Origin: Mogibacterium sp.
Lineage (GTDB): Bacteria; Bacillota; Clostridia; Peptostreptococcales; Anaerovoracaceae
Assembly: GCA_024403035.1 (NCBI GenBank)
Contig: JAKSSP010000001.1
Coordinates: forward strand, 124,001-188,000
Direction of reading: 5' to 3'
DNA length: 64,000 nucleotides
Shown: positions 44,846 to 52,573 of the stretch, one piece after another
Position numbering within the stretch: position 1 is the first letter of the stretch
Layout: each line of letters starts with the position of its first letter
The notes under the pieces: model-generated
What the model was told of the DNA's origin: nothing
Seen by the model: the letters and a program-made list of their open reading frames with translations, nothing else
The model's database searches: none
Made by a program: the position numbers and the translations under genes

Positions 44846-45322
44846 TTAGAAAACTACTGCTAAATTGATCTTGCTTATCTTATCGGCGGGTATCCCGAGC
44901 TCGCCGTCATCCGTTTCTATGGTCACGACGCCGTTCTCTTTTCCCCTGAGCACGCCTTCATGCTCCTTGCTGCCGTTTATCTGCCCGTATGTCCTGACTT
45001 CGACGGCTCTCCCGGCAAATCTTACATAATCGCTCTCCTTGATGAGCTCTCTGTCGAGGCCTGCCGAACCTACTTCAAGGCTGTAGCTGCGTTCGATAAT
45101 GTCTTCCTTATCAAGAAATTCGCTGAGCCAGCCGTTCACCTTCTCGCATTCATCGATGCTTACGTACTCGCTGTCAGAGTCCGCCGGCTTCTCAAGCAAC
45201 ACTCTTAGCACCCATGCCGGACCTTCCCTTTTGTATTCGACCTTATATAGTTCAAGATCATTCTCTTCCAGGAACGGCATCAGCATACCGCTGACCTTGC
45301 CGCTTATGTCTTCTTTTGCCAT
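44846..45322 (-). CDS. rimP: Ribosome maturation factor RimP
   Basis: A 158-residue 30S-assembly factor, first gene of the rimP-nusA-rnpM-infB-rbfA-nrnA-truB-ribF operon. It shows YKREGPAWVLRVLLEKP, the DCE-like segment DECEKVNGWLSEFLD and YSLEVGSAGLDRELIKESDYVRFAG, typical of the family. The open frame starts at 45373, but its first 17 codons overlap a leader hairpin, so I chose ATG 45322 (MAKEDISG), with GGTGA upstream. Confidence 0.93.
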   Translation of the reverse strand: MAKEDISGKVSGMLMPFLEENDLELYKVEYKREGPAWVLRVLLEKPADSDSEYVSIDECEKVNGWLSEFLDKEDIIERSYSLEVGSAGLDRELIKESDYVRFAGRAVEVRTYGQINGSKEHEGVLRGKENGVVTIETDDGELGIPADKISKINLAVVF

Positions 45323-45353
45323 GTCTTCACCGTCAAAAATGTCATACATAAGT

Positions 45354-45379
45354 GAAAGAGTGGGACTCCCCACTCTTTC
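45354..45379 (-). other. Hairpin in the rimP leader
   Basis: GAAAGAGTGGG and CCCACTCTTTC form a perfect 11-base stem with a four-base loop, between the rimP promoter (45401-45429) and the start at 45322. It is not followed by a T-run, so it is more likely an RNA-stability or regulatory structure than a terminator. Confidence 0.6.
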
Positions 45380-45400
45380 GAAACGTTAGCTTACTGTGCA

Positions 45401-45429
45401 TTTATACCACCAAAGCGCTGAGATTGCAA
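45401..45429 (-). promoter_or_regulatory. Promoter of the rimP-nusA-infB operon
   Basis: On the minus strand -35 TTGCAA and -10 TATAAA are separated by 17 bases, with a TG one base before the -10 (TGGTATAAA). Transcripts would begin about 75 bases before ATG 45322. Confidence 0.6.
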
Positions 45430-45435
45430 GGCTTT

Positions 45436-45483
45436 TTTATTTGCCTAACCATCGCCGTCTTTATTTGCCTAACCATCGCCGTC
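45436..45483. repeat. Perfect 24-bp tandem duplication over the end of the penicillin-binding protein gene
   Basis: Two identical 24-base units lie side by side (45436-45459 and 45460-45483). On the minus strand each encodes Asp-Gly-Asp-Gly, then TAG. The first TAG met by the ribosome, in the upstream copy, ends the gene at 45469, so the second copy is a spare stop region. The unit length is a multiple of three. Confidence 0.9.
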
Positions 45484-48339
45484 AGTCTTGCCTGAATTAT
45501 CTTCAGCATTAGGATCAGGTTCCTGTGTGCTGCTGTGGTCGGCTTTGTCTTTGGCTTTGTCCTTATCATCTTTCTTTTCTTCCGGCGGCGGATCAGGAGG
45601 CTGTGTACCTGTGGTGAAATACTCTCCATTTTTGACGATAACGTTGCCCGGCATCGACTTGTATTCTCCGCCCTTGGCTCTCTTGACCTTGCTCATGACC
45701 TTGCTCCACAGTTTGGCTGCCGTCATCGAGGTAGTGTTGAGCGCCACGTTGTCATCTGTTCCTATCCATAGTGCCGCTGCGTAATTGGCTGTGAATCCGT
45801 CGAACCATATATCCCAGGTATCATCTGTCGTTCCGGTCTTGCCGCCAACATGTTCGCCTTCAACAGCGGCATCAGTCGCGATGCCGTTCGATACTACCGA
45901 CTGCAGCACGTCCGTCATAATGAATGCCACGCCTTCATCAAGCACTCTCGTCTCAGTTGACTGTCCTTCCAGCAGCACCTTGCCTTCACTGTCTGTGACC
46001 TTCGTGTAGCAGATGCCGGAATTATGGACTCCGCCGTTCGGGAATGTCGCATATGCCAGGGCCATGTCCAGAGGAGTGACGCCTTCTGTCATGGCTCCAA
46101 GAGCGAGCGCCGCCAGATTGATATCGTTGTACGACTGCGATGTGTCATCGACTATCGTTGAGATTCCGTATTTCTTTACCAGATCAAGAGAATAGTCGAC
46201 TCCTACCTGAGCGAGGATCTTGACCGCGCAAGTGTTCTTCGACAGCTGGATTGCCTGCCTGAAGGTCTTGTACCCTGAGTAGCTTCTTTCGTAGTTCTTA
46301 GGCCATACCTGACCGTTTACCTTCATTTTTTCATCGACCACTCCCGACGCTGTCGTTATGTAATCGCCCCAGTACTTGGCGCCCTGTTTGTCCTTGTACT
46401 CCGAAGTGGTGTATTTGAACTTCTTGCCTTCCTGCTGGAGCTCAAAACTCTTCTGCAGTGCCGCGGAATATACCGCGAGCGGTTTTATCGACGATCCCGG
46501 CTGGCGAGGGCTGGTAGCTCTGTTGAAGAGTTTCTCTCCTTCAGCCTTCCTTGTGCCTACCATCGCCTTTATCTGGCCCGTACCGACTTCTACGATGACC
46601 ATGGCAGCTTCGACCTTTCCCTCTCCCGTAACGGTGCCCGGGAAGTTGTCGGAGTTCTTGAACTGCTTGTTGATGGCCTTCTGGGCCTGTGAGTCAAGCG
46701 TCGAATAGATGTTAAGCCCCTTGGAGTAGATCAGGTTGGCAGCCTGTTTATCATCAAGGTTGTACTTCGTCATGAGATCCTGTTTTACGGTCTCCAGCAG
46801 ATAGTCCTTGAATGCGGAGTTTGTGCTTGAGCTTGCTCCACCCGGCTTTATGAATTCTTCCAGAGGTCTCTTGCTTGCGTCAGCTTCTTCTTGCGTTATA
46901 TAGCCCTGCTCCGCCATGAGATCAAGAACTATGTATCGCCTGTCGCGGGATACGTCGTTTGCCCAGAGCCCGTCACCCAGATCAGTTGTCGTCTCAGCCT
47001 CATCAGGCTCTGTCATCAGCAGAGCGTAGAGTCCAGGTGCCTGCGGCAGAGCCGCCAGAGCAGCGCATTGCTCGAGGCTCAGATCCTCAACACTCACATC
47101 GAAGTACTTCTTTGCCGCAGTGTCTACGCCATAGCATCCATAACCGAGATAAATGGTGTTGAGGTATGCCGTAAGGATATCTTCCTTGCTCAGAGTATCT
47201 TCTATGACATGAGCGTAGTACATCTCTATGATCTTACGCTTTATGGACCTTATACTCTTTTCTTCAGGCAGGAAAATGTTCCTGGCAAGCTGCTGCGTTA
47301 TGGTACTTGTTCCGCTTATCTCGCCGCCTCCCCTGAGAGAGCTCAGGATGGCGCCGAATATTCTCTTTACATTGAATCCTTTGTGCGTCCAGAAAGTCTT
47401 ATCCTCGATCGCGATAAAGGCGTTCTTCAGATTCTCAGGCAGCTGTTCATATTTTACTATCTCGCGGTTCTCTTCATAGTAAATGTCATCGGTAAGATTT
47501 CCCTTGTCATCGTAGATATGTGTACTGACATCGAGGGTGTTGTATATCTGGTTAGGATTGATCTCAGGAGCCTTCGCTATGGTTATGGCAGCATATACGC
47601 CGCCTATGACTCCGCAGATTATCATGAGAGCCAGCATTATCTCGAAAGCTGACAGTATCCATCTGTACTTCCCTCTTTTTTTGCCGCCCTTTTTGGTTCC
47701 TTTTTTAGCACTTTTCTTAAGGCCAGGCATACTCGGACCTGAAGAGCTTTTCTTCTTTGTTACGCTCTTAGGCTTCTTTCCGGCTTTTACCTTTTTCTTG
47801 GCAGCCGCCAGCTTTGCCATAACAGCTTCGTCAAGTCTGGCCTGGTGATCCGCTTCTGCGGCAGCGTCGCCTGCCATCCTTTCCGCTTCGGCTTTCAGTT
47901 TAGCGCGTATGGCTTCTTCTCTGGCCTTTTCGCGCCTTTTATCAGCGGCTTCTGATCTGGCCGCTTCTGAAGCCGCCCGGATCGCTGCCATCTTTTTCTT
48001 CATGAAGGCCTTTGCCGCGTCCTTTTTTTCAGACGCAAAAGCAGAAGCCTTTGCCTTCAGATCCTGTTCGCCCGCGTTCACCTCAGACTCAGGCTTTGCT
48101 TCTCCGGCAGTTTCTTTATATACCGGCCGCACGGGTTCCTCAGGAAGCCCGTACTGTTTCTGCGGCGCAGCAGGCTTTACGGGTTCCGCCGGTTTCGCAG
48201 CCGGTTTATTGTCGAAATCAAAAGAAAGCGACGCTTCTTCATGCCACCTCGGCTTGTTTGCCGAAGCGTTGAAGCTGTCCGGTGTCACCTGTCTTGGCCT
48301 ACTATTCGGTTTTTCTTTATCGCAACCGTTGTTAGTCAA
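45469..48339 (-). CDS. Class A penicillin-binding protein (glycosyltransferase/transpeptidase) with long cytoplasmic tail
   Basis: A 956-residue PBP1A-type cell-wall polymerase. Residues 1-225 are cytoplasmic: a Pro-rich part, then an Ala/Lys/Glu-rich helical stretch (about 93-195), then a Lys-rich part. One membrane helix spans about 227-253. The GT51 domain begins near residue 290 (EDKTFWTHKGFNVKRI, TITQQLARN). The transpeptidase has SxxK in GSSIKPLAVY, SxN in SKNTCAVK and KTGTTDD. The C terminus is acidic and Pro-rich. The start is TTG 48339 with AAGGTAGAAG upstream. Confidence 0.93.
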   Translation of the reverse strand: MTNNGCDKEKPNSRPRQVTPDSFNASANKPRWHEEASLSFDFDNKPAAKPAEPVKPAAPQKQYGLPEEPVRPVYKETAGEAKPESEVNAGEQDLKAKASAFASEKKDAAKAFMKKKMAAIRAASEAARSEAADKRREKAREEAIRAKLKAEAERMAGDAAAEADHQARLDEAVMAKLAAAKKKVKAGKKPKSVTKKKSSSGPSMPGLKKSAKKGTKKGGKKRGKYRWILSAFEIMLALMIICGVIGGVYAAITIAKAPEINPNQIYNTLDVSTHIYDDKGNLTDDIYYEENREIVKYEQLPENLKNAFIAIEDKTFWTHKGFNVKRIFGAILSSLRGGGEISGTSTITQQLARNIFLPEEKSIRSIKRKIIEMYYAHVIEDTLSKEDILTAYLNTIYLGYGCYGVDTAAKKYFDVSVEDLSLEQCAALAALPQAPGLYALLMTEPDEAETTTDLGDGLWANDVSRDRRYIVLDLMAEQGYITQEEADASKRPLEEFIKPGGASSSTNSAFKDYLLETVKQDLMTKYNLDDKQAANLIYSKGLNIYSTLDSQAQKAINKQFKNSDNFPGTVTGEGKVEAAMVIVEVGTGQIKAMVGTRKAEGEKLFNRATSPRQPGSSIKPLAVYSAALQKSFELQQEGKKFKYTTSEYKDKQGAKYWGDYITTASGVVDEKMKVNGQVWPKNYERSYSGYKTFRQAIQLSKNTCAVKILAQVGVDYSLDLVKKYGISTIVDDTSQSYNDINLAALALGAMTEGVTPLDMALAYATFPNGGVHNSGICYTKVTDSEGKVLLEGQSTETRVLDEGVAFIMTDVLQSVVSNGIATDAAVEGEHVGGKTGTTDDTWDIWFDGFTANYAAALWIGTDDNVALNTTSMTAAKLWSKVMSKVKRAKGGEYKSMPGNVIVKNGEYFTTGTQPPDPPPEEKKDDKDKAKDKADHSSTQEPDPNAEDNSGKTDGDG

Positions 48340-48374
48340 TCTTCTACCTTACCGCAAATGCGGTTTTTGCAAAT

Positions 48375-48400
48375 GAAAACACGGAGGTCTTGCCTCCGTG
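48375..48400 (-). terminator. Terminator after the metal ATPase gene
   Basis: CACGGAGG and CCTCCGTG arms with a five-base loop on the minus strand, followed by TTTTCATTTG. It is about 90 bases past the ATPase stop and about 35 before the penicillin-binding protein start. A second small hairpin ACCGCA-TT-TGCGGT follows, so it may also act as a leader attenuator for the next gene. Confidence 0.7.
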
Positions 48401-48488
48401 ATATATTAACACAAAATGTTGTTAAATAAAGCAATTTATGACGCTATATTTAGATTAAGATGTATTAAGGTAACAATTCCCGTATTTC

Positions 48489-50417
48489 TTATTTTTTAAG
48501 CATTCTCATGGAATTCAGTATGCATATGACGGCAACGCCGACGTCAGCAAATACCGCCATCCACATATTGGCTATGCCGAGCGCTCCAAGCAGCAGGCAT
48601 GCGAACTTCACGAAAAGCGCAAAGACTATGTTCTGCCTGGATATCGACAGCGTCTTGCGTGCTGTCTTCATGACTGCCGGGATCTTTGCGATATCGTCAT
48701 CCATGATGACCACATCCGCCGCCTCAATGGCTGCGTCAGATCCGAGAGAGCCCATGGCTATTCCCACGTCTGCGACTGAGAGTACCGGAGCGTCGTTTAT
48801 TCCGTCGCCTATGAACGCGAGTCTTCCCCGCTTCCTGTCGGCATCCTTTCCGCCCGACTTCTGTCTCAGCGCGTTGAGCAGCTCCTCAACAGCGCTCACT
48901 TTGTCCTGAGGCAGAAGCTCCGCTCTATAATCGCTTATACCGAGTTCTTTCGCTACAGCCGCGGCTACCTTCCCGGAGTCGCCTGTGAGCATGACGATTT
49001 TTTTAACACCTGCTTTCAGCATGCCTGATATGGCTTCTTTTACCCCTTCTTTAGGCATGTCGGCTACGATTATGGTGCCGATATATTTGCCGTTTCTTGC
49101 GACATAGCAGTTTGTGCCGCTGACGTCCGTGTCGACATCAGGGATCTTTATTCCTTCCGCTTCAAGAAAACCGCGGTTTCCGACCGTTATCTGATCTTCA
49201 CCGGCAGTGGCAGTGATTCCCTTGCCTGCTACGGTCTTTATGTCTTTGATCTTCGACTGGGCTATAGGATCGTCGCAGGCTTCGATTATCGCTGCAGCGA
49301 TAGGATGAGTGGATCCGCTCTCGGCAGCAGCGGCATATCTCACGATATCCCCGGCGTCATAGCCCTCCGCCGCTTCAACAGCAGCCACCTTGAATCTTCC
49401 TTCTGTCAGGGTCCCGGTCTTGTCGGATACAACAGTATCAAGTTCGGAAAGAAGTTCCAGATAGTTGGAGCCTTTTATCAGGACTCCGTGTCTCGATGCC
49501 GCGCCTATGCCTCCGAAGAATGCAAGCGGCACAGATATTACAAGAGCGCACGGGCACGAGATGACCAGGAAGGTGCATGCTCTCAGCACCCACCCGCCTA
49601 ACTCAGCAGCAAAATTGCCTGAGACAAGAGGCGGCACAAAAGCGAGTATCACTGCGGCTATTACGACAGCAGGAGTGTACCAGCGGGCGAATCTCGTGAT
49701 GAAGTTTTCCGTGAGCGACTTCCTTGAAGACGCCTCTTCCACGAGCTCAAGTATCTGGGACACCGTGCAGTCGTCGAACTCCTTTTCCGCTCTTACCCTA
49801 AGCAGACTGTCACCGTTGATGCAGCCGGAAATGACCTGCTCGCCCTCGGCCACAGGCCTTGGCAGTGATTCGCCGGTAAGCGCTGATGTATTCACCAGTC
49901 CGCTTCCCTCTATGACGACTCCGTCAGTAGGCACTTTCTCTCCCGGCTTGATGACCAGGATGTCGCCCACTTCTATTTCGTCAGGTTCTATCACTTCGAT
50001 CGATCCGTCCTCTGTCTGGCGGTTGGCAAAGTCAGCGGCCATACTCATCAGATCTGCTATGGAGCCTCTGGACTTGCCTACTGCATAGCTCTGGAAGAAC
50101 TCCCCCACCTGATAGAACAGCATTACCGCTACGGCCTCTCCGAATTCCTTGCAGCCGAATGCCCCGACCGTCGCAAGCGTCATCAGGAAGCTCTCGTCAA
50201 AGAGCTGGCGGTTCTTTATGCCTATGAGACACTTGCGCACCACATCGTGGCTGGCTATGAAGTACGGCACAAGGTAGAGCAGCAGCTCCGTGACAGTTCC
50301 GCCCGGAGTGTCCGGGAAGAGGCCCGCGTGCTCCGAGATCATGAGGAGCACGAAAAGCATGAAGGATATGCCTATCTGCTGTAATTCTTTTTTCTGTTTC
50401 GGGGTGAATCTTTCCAT
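48489..50417 (-). CDS. P1B-type heavy-metal exporting ATPase (Zn/Cd/Co type) without N-terminal HMA domain
   Basis: A 642-residue metal pump. It shows the TM4 metal motif SCPCALVISVP, the phosphorylation site DKTGTLTEG, the HP motif THPIAAAI, MLTGDSGKVA and FIGDGINDAPVL. The last helices have NIVFALFVK and ADVGVAVICILNSMRM; the lysine and aspartate fit the P1B-2 group (Zn, Cd, Pb). Most relatives carry a metal-binding HMA domain at the N terminus; this one starts directly with membrane helices, and an HMA protein is encoded immediately upstream. ATG 50417 shares one base with that gene's stop. ArsR control is likely. Confidence 0.93.
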   Translation of the reverse strand: MERFTPKQKKELQQIGISFMLFVLLMISEHAGLFPDTPGGTVTELLLYLVPYFIASHDVVRKCLIGIKNRQLFDESFLMTLATVGAFGCKEFGEAVAVMLFYQVGEFFQSYAVGKSRGSIADLMSMAADFANRQTEDGSIEVIEPDEIEVGDILVIKPGEKVPTDGVVIEGSGLVNTSALTGESLPRPVAEGEQVISGCINGDSLLRVRAEKEFDDCTVSQILELVEEASSRKSLTENFITRFARWYTPAVVIAAVILAFVPPLVSGNFAAELGGWVLRACTFLVISCPCALVISVPLAFFGGIGAASRHGVLIKGSNYLELLSELDTVVSDKTGTLTEGRFKVAAVEAAEGYDAGDIVRYAAAAESGSTHPIAAAIIEACDDPIAQSKIKDIKTVAGKGITATAGEDQITVGNRGFLEAEGIKIPDVDTDVSGTNCYVARNGKYIGTIIVADMPKEGVKEAISGMLKAGVKKIVMLTGDSGKVAAAVAKELGISDYRAELLPQDKVSAVEELLNALRQKSGGKDADRKRGRLAFIGDGINDAPVLSVADVGIAMGSLGSDAAIEAADVVIMDDDIAKIPAVMKTARKTLSISRQNIVFALFVKFACLLLGALGIANMWMAVFADVGVAVICILNSMRMLKK

Positions 50418-50638
50418 TATTTGAGTACTACCTGGCAGTCAGGCTCGACTTTCGCGATTTCCTTCACGGCTTTTTCAACTACCTGATCGAAAACGGCATC
50501 ATCCGCTTCGATCATCATCTTCTGTGTCATGAAGCTTACGGAAGCATCTGTGACTCCGTCGATTTTTTTGATTGCTTCTTCCATCTTAGCGGCGCAGTTT
50601 GCGCAGTCCAGGTCGATCAGTTTGAATTTCTTTTTCAT
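50417..50638 (-). CDS. Stand-alone HMA metal-binding protein
   Basis: A 73-residue ferredoxin-like HMA domain. The metal-binding CxxC is in DLDCANCAAKMEEAIKK near residues 7-22. It ends in VEPDCQVVLK. It matches the N-terminal metal domain of CadA/ZntA pumps, here as a separate gene. The frame opens at 50668, but AAAGGAGCACAAA precedes ATG 50638, so I use that start. It overlaps the ATPase start by one base, so it is made together with it and may donate metal to it. Confidence 0.92.
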   Translation of the reverse strand: MKKKFKLIDLDCANCAAKMEEAIKKIDGVTDASVSFMTQKMMIEADDAVFDQVVEKAVKEIAKVEPDCQVVLK

Positions 50639-50657
50639 TTTGTGCTCCTTTGCTTGA

Positions 50658-50972
50658 TTATTCTTCAATGTGGTCCTTGCCCATCGCGATTATCGTCTTG
50701 ACATGATCGTCATCGAGTGAGTAGTAAACAGCCTTGCCGGCCCTGCGGCTTTTTATGAGTTTCGCAGTCTTCAGCGCCTTGAGCTGGTGTGATACCGCCG
50801 ACTGATTCATCTCTATATCTTCGCATATCTCGGTGACGTTCTTTTCGCCGTCGAAGAGATCGTATAGGATCTTTATCCTCGTCGAGTCCGCAAATGTCTT
50901 GAACAGGTCAGCCAGTTCCAGCAATTCTTCTTCACTCATGTCCTTTAGCATGTATTCGTTCTTTTTCGTCAT
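50658..50972 (-). CDS. ArsR/SmtB-family metal repressor, predicted zinc sensor
   Basis: A 104-residue winged-helix repressor. The recognition region is TEICEDIEMNQSAVSHQLKALK. The last helix holds D-x-H-x10-H-x2-E exactly (DDHVKTIIAMGKDHIEE), the alpha-5 site used by SmtB/CzrA-type sensors of Zn(II) or Co(II). The CxC site of arsenic and cadmium sensors is absent. The frame extends to 51017, but AGAGGAAAAGGGC before ATG 50972 marks the start, and the extension would run through the operator. It is first in the arsR-HMA-ATPase operon and probably represses it. Confidence 0.92.
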   Translation of the reverse strand: MTKKNEYMLKDMSEEELLELADLFKTFADSTRIKILYDLFDGEKNVTEICEDIEMNQSAVSHQLKALKTAKLIKSRRAGKAVYYSLDDDHVKTIIAMGKDHIEE

Positions 50973-51000
50973 GCCCTTTTCCTCTCTTTGGTCATGAAAA

Positions 51001-51042
51001 AACATATGCTTATACATTCATATGAATATATTAGCATATGTT
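51001..51042. promoter_or_regulatory. 42-bp palindromic operator of the metal-export operon
   Basis: Outer arms AACATATGCT and AGCATATGTT and a central ATTCATATGAAT share one centre, and 38 of 42 positions are symmetric. It overlaps the -10 and start point of the operon promoter. Its AT-rich ATATG half-sites resemble known ArsR/SmtB operators. Confidence 0.8.
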
Positions 51043-51055
51043 CGTTATAAGTCAA
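51028..51055 (-). promoter_or_regulatory. Promoter of the metal-export operon
   Basis: On the minus strand -35 TTGACT and -10 TAATAT are 16 bases apart, with TGC before the -10 (extended). The -10 lies inside the palindrome, so repressor binding would block polymerase. Confidence 0.65.
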
Positions 51056-51080
51056 TCCTTTTTATTTATTTTTTGATCTA

Positions 51081-52187
51081 TCAGTCCCCGAATCCGTCCC
51101 AGACCGGGATTCCTGTATATATCTGCGCCTCTTCTTCGCCTCTGAGCACTCTCAGTGCTCCCGCAGCCATGGCCTCATGCTCTACTTCTCCGGGATAGAA
51201 ATACACAGGGGCTATCCATCCGCAGCGTTCCGTTATGTAATCGCAGAGGTCATCGAATCTCAGCAGTCCGCCTCCGCAGACTATCGCGTCTACCTTGCCG
51301 GACAGTACAACAGCCATTTCTCCTATGCTCTTGCAGATGTTGTAAAGCATGGCGTTCCACACGCGGACAGCCTTAGGGTCTCCTGCTTCGACCATATCAT
51401 GCACCTTGTCCGAATTCGACGTTCCGAAGTGGCTCACAAAGCCTCCGGATCTTGTGCATGCGTCACCTATTGGGATATCACTGAACGCTCCGTCTTTTCC
51501 GAAGTATTCGACAGCCAGCTGCGCCGGCAGCGCTCCTGTGCGGGTCGGTGTGAACGGTCCCTCCCCCCAGGCGTTGTTGGTGCCGTCTATCATGCGGCCC
51601 TTGCGGTGGGCCGATATTGACATTCCTCCGTCTATGTGGCAGACGATGAGATCGGCATCCTCATATCTCATGCCGTGCATGTCACAGTGCAGCCTGGCCG
51701 TGCCTTTGAGATTCAGTACATGCAGGCTGGATCCTCTGTATAGTCCGTCCATTCCCGTTATGCGGGCTTCATCTATGAACTCATCCACCTTTGGGCTGTC
51801 CACCATGAACGCGCGGCAGCCGTATTCGGCGGCAAGTTCTGCCGCCAGGGGTACGGCGAGGTTTGCCGGATGGTCTACTTTGGTGACCTGATTGGATATA
51901 TCTTGTAAGAGCTTATCGTTAACTTCGTACGTCCCGCTGTTCACGCTGGCCGATGCGCCTCCGCGGCCGACTATGGCGTCGGCTTTGCTGAGGTCTATGC
52001 CGTTATCAGCAAGGAAATCGAGTATCATCTGCTTTCTGTAAGCGAGCTGATTGCTCACGCTGCCGAATTTTGCAAGCTCAGGCGCGTCATGGAAGACATT
52101 CTCTTCGCAGAGCTTGGTGTCATCCTCGAAATATGCCAGCTTGGTGGATGTCGATCCCGGATTTATGACAAATATCCTGTAGCTCAT
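51081..52187 (-). CDS. buk: Butyrate kinase family protein (copy 2)
   Basis: A 368-residue acyl kinase like copy 1. It shows NPGSTSTKLAYFEDD, GRGGASASVNSGTYEVND, VCHIDGGMSISAHRKGR, GEGPFTPTRTGALP and RSGGFVSHFGTSNSD. As in copy 1, DGG replaces the GGG of classical butyrate kinases. The two copies clearly differ along their length, so they are not a recent duplication. AAAGGAGCGG precedes ATG 52187. It is probably a single-gene unit between the metal operon and a small plus-strand gene. It may use a different acyl group from copy 1. Confidence 0.88.
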   Translation of the reverse strand: MSYRIFVINPGSTSTKLAYFEDDTKLCEENVFHDAPELAKFGSVSNQLAYRKQMILDFLADNGIDLSKADAIVGRGGASASVNSGTYEVNDKLLQDISNQVTKVDHPANLAVPLAAELAAEYGCRAFMVDSPKVDEFIDEARITGMDGLYRGSSLHVLNLKGTARLHCDMHGMRYEDADLIVCHIDGGMSISAHRKGRMIDGTNNAWGEGPFTPTRTGALPAQLAVEYFGKDGAFSDIPIGDACTRSGGFVSHFGTSNSDKVHDMVEAGDPKAVRVWNAMLYNICKSIGEMAVVLSGKVDAIVCGGGLLRFDDLCDYITERCGWIAPVYFYPGEVEHEAMAAGALRVLRGEEEAQIYTGIPVWDGFGD

Positions 52188-52303
52188 TCCGCTCCTTTTT
52201 TAGTACATTGAAATACACTTTTCCGGCTTGATAATCGAACGCATGTTCAGTATCATATTGGTGCCGGGATGCCATTCAGAATAACACAGATCGCTTTTAT
52301 ACC

Positions 52304-52573
52304 ATGAGGCAGGCAGTTGACGTACTGGCCGTCTTTGATATAGGCGCCATGTCTCCCCGCCCCATCAGGTTCAAGGTGGTAGATCATGGCATAAAGAAGA
52401 CAGTCAGGATAACAGACATCTCAAATATAGAATGGCTCGGCGCAGGCGGCATGACACGTATCGTCTACGATTGTCTTACAGTGAATGAAGGCCGCCGTCT
52501 GCGGTACAAGCTCTTCTACTTCTACCACGAATGCCGCTGGGAGCTTGAGTGTTCTACAGATCGAAGATGCTGA
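52304..52573 (+). CDS. Unknown small protein, convergent with polC
   Basis: An 89-residue protein. MRQAVDVLAVFDIG at the start, then PIRFKV and DISNIEWLG, resembles small hypothetical proteins I associate with Clostridia that begin with 'VDVLAVFD'; the function is unknown. No membrane segment or Cys motif is seen. No Shine-Dalgarno site precedes ATG 52304, which lowers confidence. Its 3' end overlaps the polC stop region by 20 bases on the other strand. Confidence 0.6.
   Translation: MRQAVDVLAVFDIGAMSPRPIRFKVVDHGIKKTVRITDISNIEWLGAGGMTRIVYDCLTVNEGRRLRYKLFYFYHECRWELECSTDRRC

Noticed and set aside
45402..45629. 75-codon minus-strand frame at the PBP 3' end
   Set aside because: Lys/Arg-rich shadow frame within the PBP C-terminal coding sequence, created by the same repeats; no start signal.
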